A DNA stretch of 64,000 nucleotides from Jonesia quinghaiensis DSM 15701 (GTDB lineage Bacteria; Actinomycetota; Actinomycetes; Actinomycetales; Cellulomonadaceae): the NCBI RefSeq assembly GCF_000423205.1, contig NZ_AUHN01000006.1, positions 422,117 to 486,116 on the forward strand. Reading direction: 5' to 3'. Within the stretch, counting starts at the first letter, position 1. Each line of letters opens with the position of its first letter. The position numbers and the translations under genes were made by a program. This document shows positions 62,409-64,000 of this stretch, in pieces. A model generated the notes under the pieces. That model made no database searches and had not been told where the DNA came from. It saw only the letters and a list, made by a program, of their open reading frames with translations.

Positions 62409-63671
62409 GTGAGTAACGTTCTTGACGAACTGCAATGGCGGGGTCTGGTTTCTCAGACCACTGACATTGAGGCGCTTCGTGAAGCGCTGGAGAACGGGCC
62501 CGTGACTTACTATTGCGGGTTTGATCCCACTGCGCCGTCACTTCACCACGGCCACTTGGTGCAACTTGTTGTCTTGAAGCACTTACAACAAGCTGGGCAT
62601 CGTCCCATTGCGCTAGTTGGTGGCGCCACTGGTCTTATTGGTGACCCGCGCATGTCCGGTGAGCGGGTGCTGAACTCCAAAGAGGTTGTAGCCAGTTGGG
62701 TTGAGCGGTTGCGTGGTCAGATCGAACGGTTCTTGACGTTCGAGGGGGACAACGCCGCAATGATGGTGAACAACCTTGATTGGCACGCGGAGTTGAGTGC
62801 CTTAGATTTCTTGCGTGAGGTAGGTAAGCACTACCGCTTGGGGACGATGCTTGCTAAGGACACGGTGGCGCGTCGGTTGGCCTCCGATGAAGGTATTTCG
62901 TTCACAGAGTTTAGTTACCAAATTTTGCAGGGTATGGACTACCTCGAGTTGAACCGCCGTTACGACTGCACCCTTCAAACTGGGGGCAACGACCAGTGGG
63001 GGAACTTGCTTTCTGGTGTGGAACTGATCCGTAAGTCTGACCGTAAGTCTGTTCACGCGTTGACCACTCCGCTCATCACGAAGGCGGATGGAACGAAGTT
63101 TGGTAAGTCTGAGGGTGGGGCTGTGTGGCTTGACCCCGACATGATGTCACCGTACGCGTTTTACCAGTTCTGGTTGAATGCAGATGACCGTGATGTTGTG
63201 GGTTGGTTGAAGACTTTCACCTTCCGAACCCGCGAAGAGATCACCGAGCTGGAACTATCTGTTCAAGAACGCCCGCAAGCGCGTGAAGCGCAGCGCGCGT
63301 TGGCTTTCGATGTGACGGCCATGGTGCATGGAGCACGCGCCGCTGAGCAAGCGGTTGCGGCGTCGGCGGCGTTGTTTGGCAAGGGAGAGTTCTCAGAACT
63401 CGACTTGTCTACGCTCAATGCCATCACAGCGGAGCTGAAGCATGCTGAAGTTCGTGTGGGGTCCTCTGTGGTTGATGCCTTAGTTGAGGCTGACCTGGTG
63501 CAGTCCAAAGCGGCCGCTAAGCGCGCTATTGCTGAGGGTGGCGCTTCTGTGAACAACTCAAAGGTTACGGATGTCGACGCTGTCATTTCGCCGGCCGATG
63601 TTTTGCATGGCACGTGGGTAATTCTGCGGCGTGGCAAGAAGTCACTTGCGGCGGGTCGTGTCACTGAGTAG
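62409..63671 (+). CDS. tyrS: Tyrosyl-tRNA synthetase
   Basis: Class I TyrRS, 420 residues. The HIGH-type motif is HHGH (46-49), KFGKS (230-234) stands for KMSKS, and a C-terminal S4 domain (about 355-415, LVQSKAAAKRAIAEGG) binds the tRNA. AAGGAG lies 5 nt before GTG 62409. I saw no T-box in the roughly 200 nt between the arg terminator and the start. Confidence 0.97.
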   Translation: MSNVLDELQWRGLVSQTTDIEALREALENGPVTYYCGFDPTAPSLHHGHLVQLVVLKHLQQAGHRPIALVGGATGLIGDPRMSGERVLNSKEVVASWVERLRGQIERFLTFEGDNAAMMVNNLDWHAELSALDFLREVGKHYRLGTMLAKDTVARRLASDEGISFTEFSYQILQGMDYLELNRRYDCTLQTGGNDQWGNLLSGVELIRKSDRKSVHALTTPLITKADGTKFGKSEGGAVWLDPDMMSPYAFYQFWLNADDRDVVGWLKTFTFRTREEITELELSVQERPQAREAQRALAFDVTAMVHGARAAEQAVAASAALFGKGEFSELDLSTLNAITAELKHAEVRVGSSVVDALVEADLVQSKAAAKRAIAEGGASVNNSKVTDVDAVISPADVLHGTWVILRRGKKSLAAGRVTE

Positions 63672-63753
63672 TAGCACCTGCAATTTCTCGTAGCGTTTCA
63701 CCTCGTGAATTGTTGTGGTGGATTGTTCGGTAGTGGGGCGCGCGCATTGACGG

Positions 63754-63797
63754 AAGGGGTGGTTGAGAGACGATGTATCGTCTCTCAACCACCCCTT
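63754..63797 (+). terminator. Terminator after tyrS
   Basis: A 21-bp perfect inverted repeat (63754-63774 with 63777-63797) has only 2 nt between the arms, so the real loop is a few pairs wider. It lies 82 nt after the tyrS stop. Confidence 0.85.
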
Positions 63798-64000
63798 TGC
63801 TGTTGGTGTCCAGGACGTATCTGGTTCGTGTCGCTTAGATGGCTGTCTTGTGTCGGGGGTCACCTGTTTGCCGGTTGATTTCGGTGGTGGGGGTGGGTAA
63901 TGTTTTCTTTTGTCAGCGCGACGGGGTCGCCGCCGGGGTTTGTTTCTGGTGGTGGTTCTGGTAGGGTTGAGAAGTTGCCTTAGCGGCGGGATTGGCCGGG
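63798..64000. other. Right edge, no supported gene
   Basis: About 200 bp rich in G and T on the plus strand. On the minus strand two frames run in from the right edge. One ends at TGA 63913-63915 (Gln/Thr/Ala/Pro-rich, it could be the tail of a gene). The other continues through the tyrS terminator and is not credible there. Nothing in it matches the start of a 16S rRNA gene. Confidence 0.35.

Noticed and set aside
63672..64000. Start of an rRNA operon after tyrS
   Set aside because: No 16S-like sequence is visible before the right edge; only a terminator and G/T-rich DNA.

Overview
This 64 kb window is chromosomal DNA from an actinobacterium, most likely a Micrococcales-type organism with fairly low GC for the group (mid-50s % by eye, not computed). 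The evidence is the full actinobacterial division and cell-wall cluster with SepF, YggT and DivIVA/Wag31 after ftsZ, PriA in place of a plain HisA, a LexA box of the form TCGAAC-N4-GTTCGA, many GTG starts, chains of 4-nt stop/start overlaps, and many apparently leaderless promoters. I cannot name the genus with confidence. The MurE substrate motif is DDPY rather than DNPR, which suggests a cell wall that is not meso-diaminopimelate based (for example L-Lys or L-Orn).

Layout, left to right. 1-3549: the end of a PAC2-family gene, a convergent spermidine-synthase-like gene, SOS-controlled dinB and a DUF3040 membrane protein. 3830-22864: dcw cluster, all on the plus strand, beginning with four 10-bp-phased MraZ-type boxes: mraZ-rsmH-ftsL-ftsI-murE-murF-mraY-murD-ftsW-murG-murC-ftsQ-ftsZ-pgeF-sepF-yggT-divIVA. 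22977-29570: DksA/TraR-like protein, lspA, rluD, a GNAT, dnaE and a PPOX-fold protein. 29636-38825: an S4 protein, then the histidine genes hisD and hisC-hisB-hypothetical-hisH-priA. These are split by a LacI-type regulator and a RecQ helicase carrying a C-terminal phosphoribosyltransferase-like segment. 38822-43527: an SseB-like protein, a minus-strand three-gene unit (DUF1844, membrane coiled coil, secreted trypsin-like lipoprotein), then furA-katA. 43830-51316: infC (with an AUC start and a structured leader)-rpmI-rplT, an rRNA methyltransferase, an amino acid permease and pheST. 51450-52780: a small membrane protein and a quinone oxidoreductase. 52897-62127: a complete arginine operon, argC-J-B-D-F-R-G-H, plus a P-loop kinase. 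62409-63671: tyrS, then a long terminator and about 200 bp with no clear gene.

The genes fall into coherent pathways. The dcw cluster makes lipid II (MurC-F, MraY, MurG) and the septal synthase and divisome (FtsW, FtsI, FtsQ, FtsL, FtsZ, SepF), with DivIVA for polar growth. The his and arg blocks are close to complete pathway segments. The arg operon carries its own repressor, and a candidate ARG box overlaps the argC start. I found no prophage, transposon, CRISPR array, tRNA or rRNA. No multi-gene defence or biosynthetic system stands out. The less ordinary items are regulatory (leaderless TAGNNT starts, infC leader, operators), the RecQ fusion, two uncharacterised coupled genes or modules, and a within-gene composition break in argH.
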